Shown here piece after piece: positions 63,965-64,000 of a stretch of DNA of 64,000 nucleotides. The notes beneath the pieces are model-generated. The model was given only the letters and a program-made list of their open reading frames with translations. It was not told the DNA's origin and ran no database searches. The translations under genes were made by a program, and so were the position numbers. The stretch is taken from assembly GCF_904846215.1 (NCBI RefSeq), contig NZ_CAJGZK010000007.1:62001-126000 (forward strand). The letters run 5' to 3'. The DNA is from Psychrobacter glacincola. Lineage in GTDB: Bacteria; Pseudomonadota; Gammaproteobacteria; Pseudomonadales; Moraxellaceae. Positions within the stretch are counted from its first letter, which is position 1; every line of letters begins with the position of its first letter.

Positions 63965-64000
63965 TTACTCAGTCAACTCAGCATCAGAAGGGTTCAGTAA
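63965..64000 (-). CDS. C-terminal end of a gene running off the window
   Basis: On the minus strand the last 36 bases read LLNPSDAELTE then TAA, in the only frame without an early stop. The position beyond a bidirectional terminator fits a converging gene. Too short to identify. Confidence 0.4.
   Translation of the reverse strand, partial: LLNPSDAELTE

Overview
The window looks like chromosomal DNA of a Moraxellaceae gammaproteobacterium, most probably Psychrobacter. This is inferred from the familiar gene neighbourhoods (tig-clpP-clpX, argS followed by an FtsN-like SPOR gene, ffh next to a CcsA-type gene, cmoA-cmoB, fadB-fadA, pstSCAB-phoU), from protein sequences that read as Moraxellaceae, and from moderate base composition. 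It was not confirmed by a search. Almost everything is core housekeeping: quinone synthesis (ubiA), cell wall (uppP, murI, a lytic transglycosylase, an M23 peptidase), tRNA modification and charging (tsaB, cmoAB, argS, dtd), secretion (ffh), protein quality control (tig, clpP, clpX, msrA), beta-oxidation (fadBA and ETF-ubiquinone oxidoreductase), isoprenoids (ispA), phospholipid (psd), nucleotide hygiene (rdgB, an HD nucleotidase-like gene), superoxide defence (sodB) and the phosphate regulon.

Layout. 1-9.7 kb: lipoprotein, DUF4112, ubiA, a small membrane protein, rsmJ, uppP, tsaB, ffh, CcsA-like, purU. 9.7-10.8 kb: an IS630-family insertion sequence beside a small repeat element. 10.8-17.1 kb: ETF-QO, DUF1285, murI, a DUF4062-like gene and a small acidic protein. 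17.4-28.1 kb: lytic transglycosylase, DUF1499, tpm, msrA, cmoAB, DUF2788, argS, SPOR protein and a PTS-IIC-like membrane protein. 28.2-35.7 kb: SDR, clpX, clpP, tig, rdgB, sodB. 35.8-37.6 kb: an AT-rich accessory islet with an overlapping DUF262-HEPN gene pair. 37.6-46.6 kb: DUF72, ispA, fadBA, an intact IS30-family element, an isochorismatase-like hydrolase and an HD-domain protein. 46.8-55.9 kb: the phosphate cluster phoU-pstBACS, psd, dtd, phoB-phoR. 55.9-64 kb: M23 peptidase, exonuclease, alpha/beta hydrolase, LOG protein, FAD oxidoreductase, lipoprotein, yceI, rpmE2 and the tail of another gene.

The most striking structure not explained by genes is a family of about 13 short (roughly 130-150 bp) hairpin elements scattered between genes. 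All share a highly conserved asymmetric core (CTTGCTTGCTGTGCCTACGC, then AGACAGAGGCTGC). The core is flanked by inverted arms whose sequence differs from copy to copy but stays self-complementary, and by TATAGTC...GACTATA ends. One copy is inserted in another with a TA target duplication, and the IS630-family element in the window carries the same outer ends (TATAGTCAACGAAC). I read them as MITEs mobilised by an IS630/mariner-type transposase. Several touch genes: one separates phoB from phoR and abuts the phoR start, one supplies the last codons and stop of an FAD oxidoreductase, and a remnant supplies the murI stop.

The phosphate system appears complete and co-regulated. Near-identical 18-bp Pho boxes (ATGTCAT-N4-CTGTCAT) lie upstream of both pstS and phoB. 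The predicted PhoR has no membrane segment, and a 15-bp tandem repeat sits between pstB and phoU. The best candidates for a little-studied system are the DUF262-HEPN module and the MITE family. A DUF4062-like protein and a multi-hairpin leader ahead of rpmE2 are further leads.
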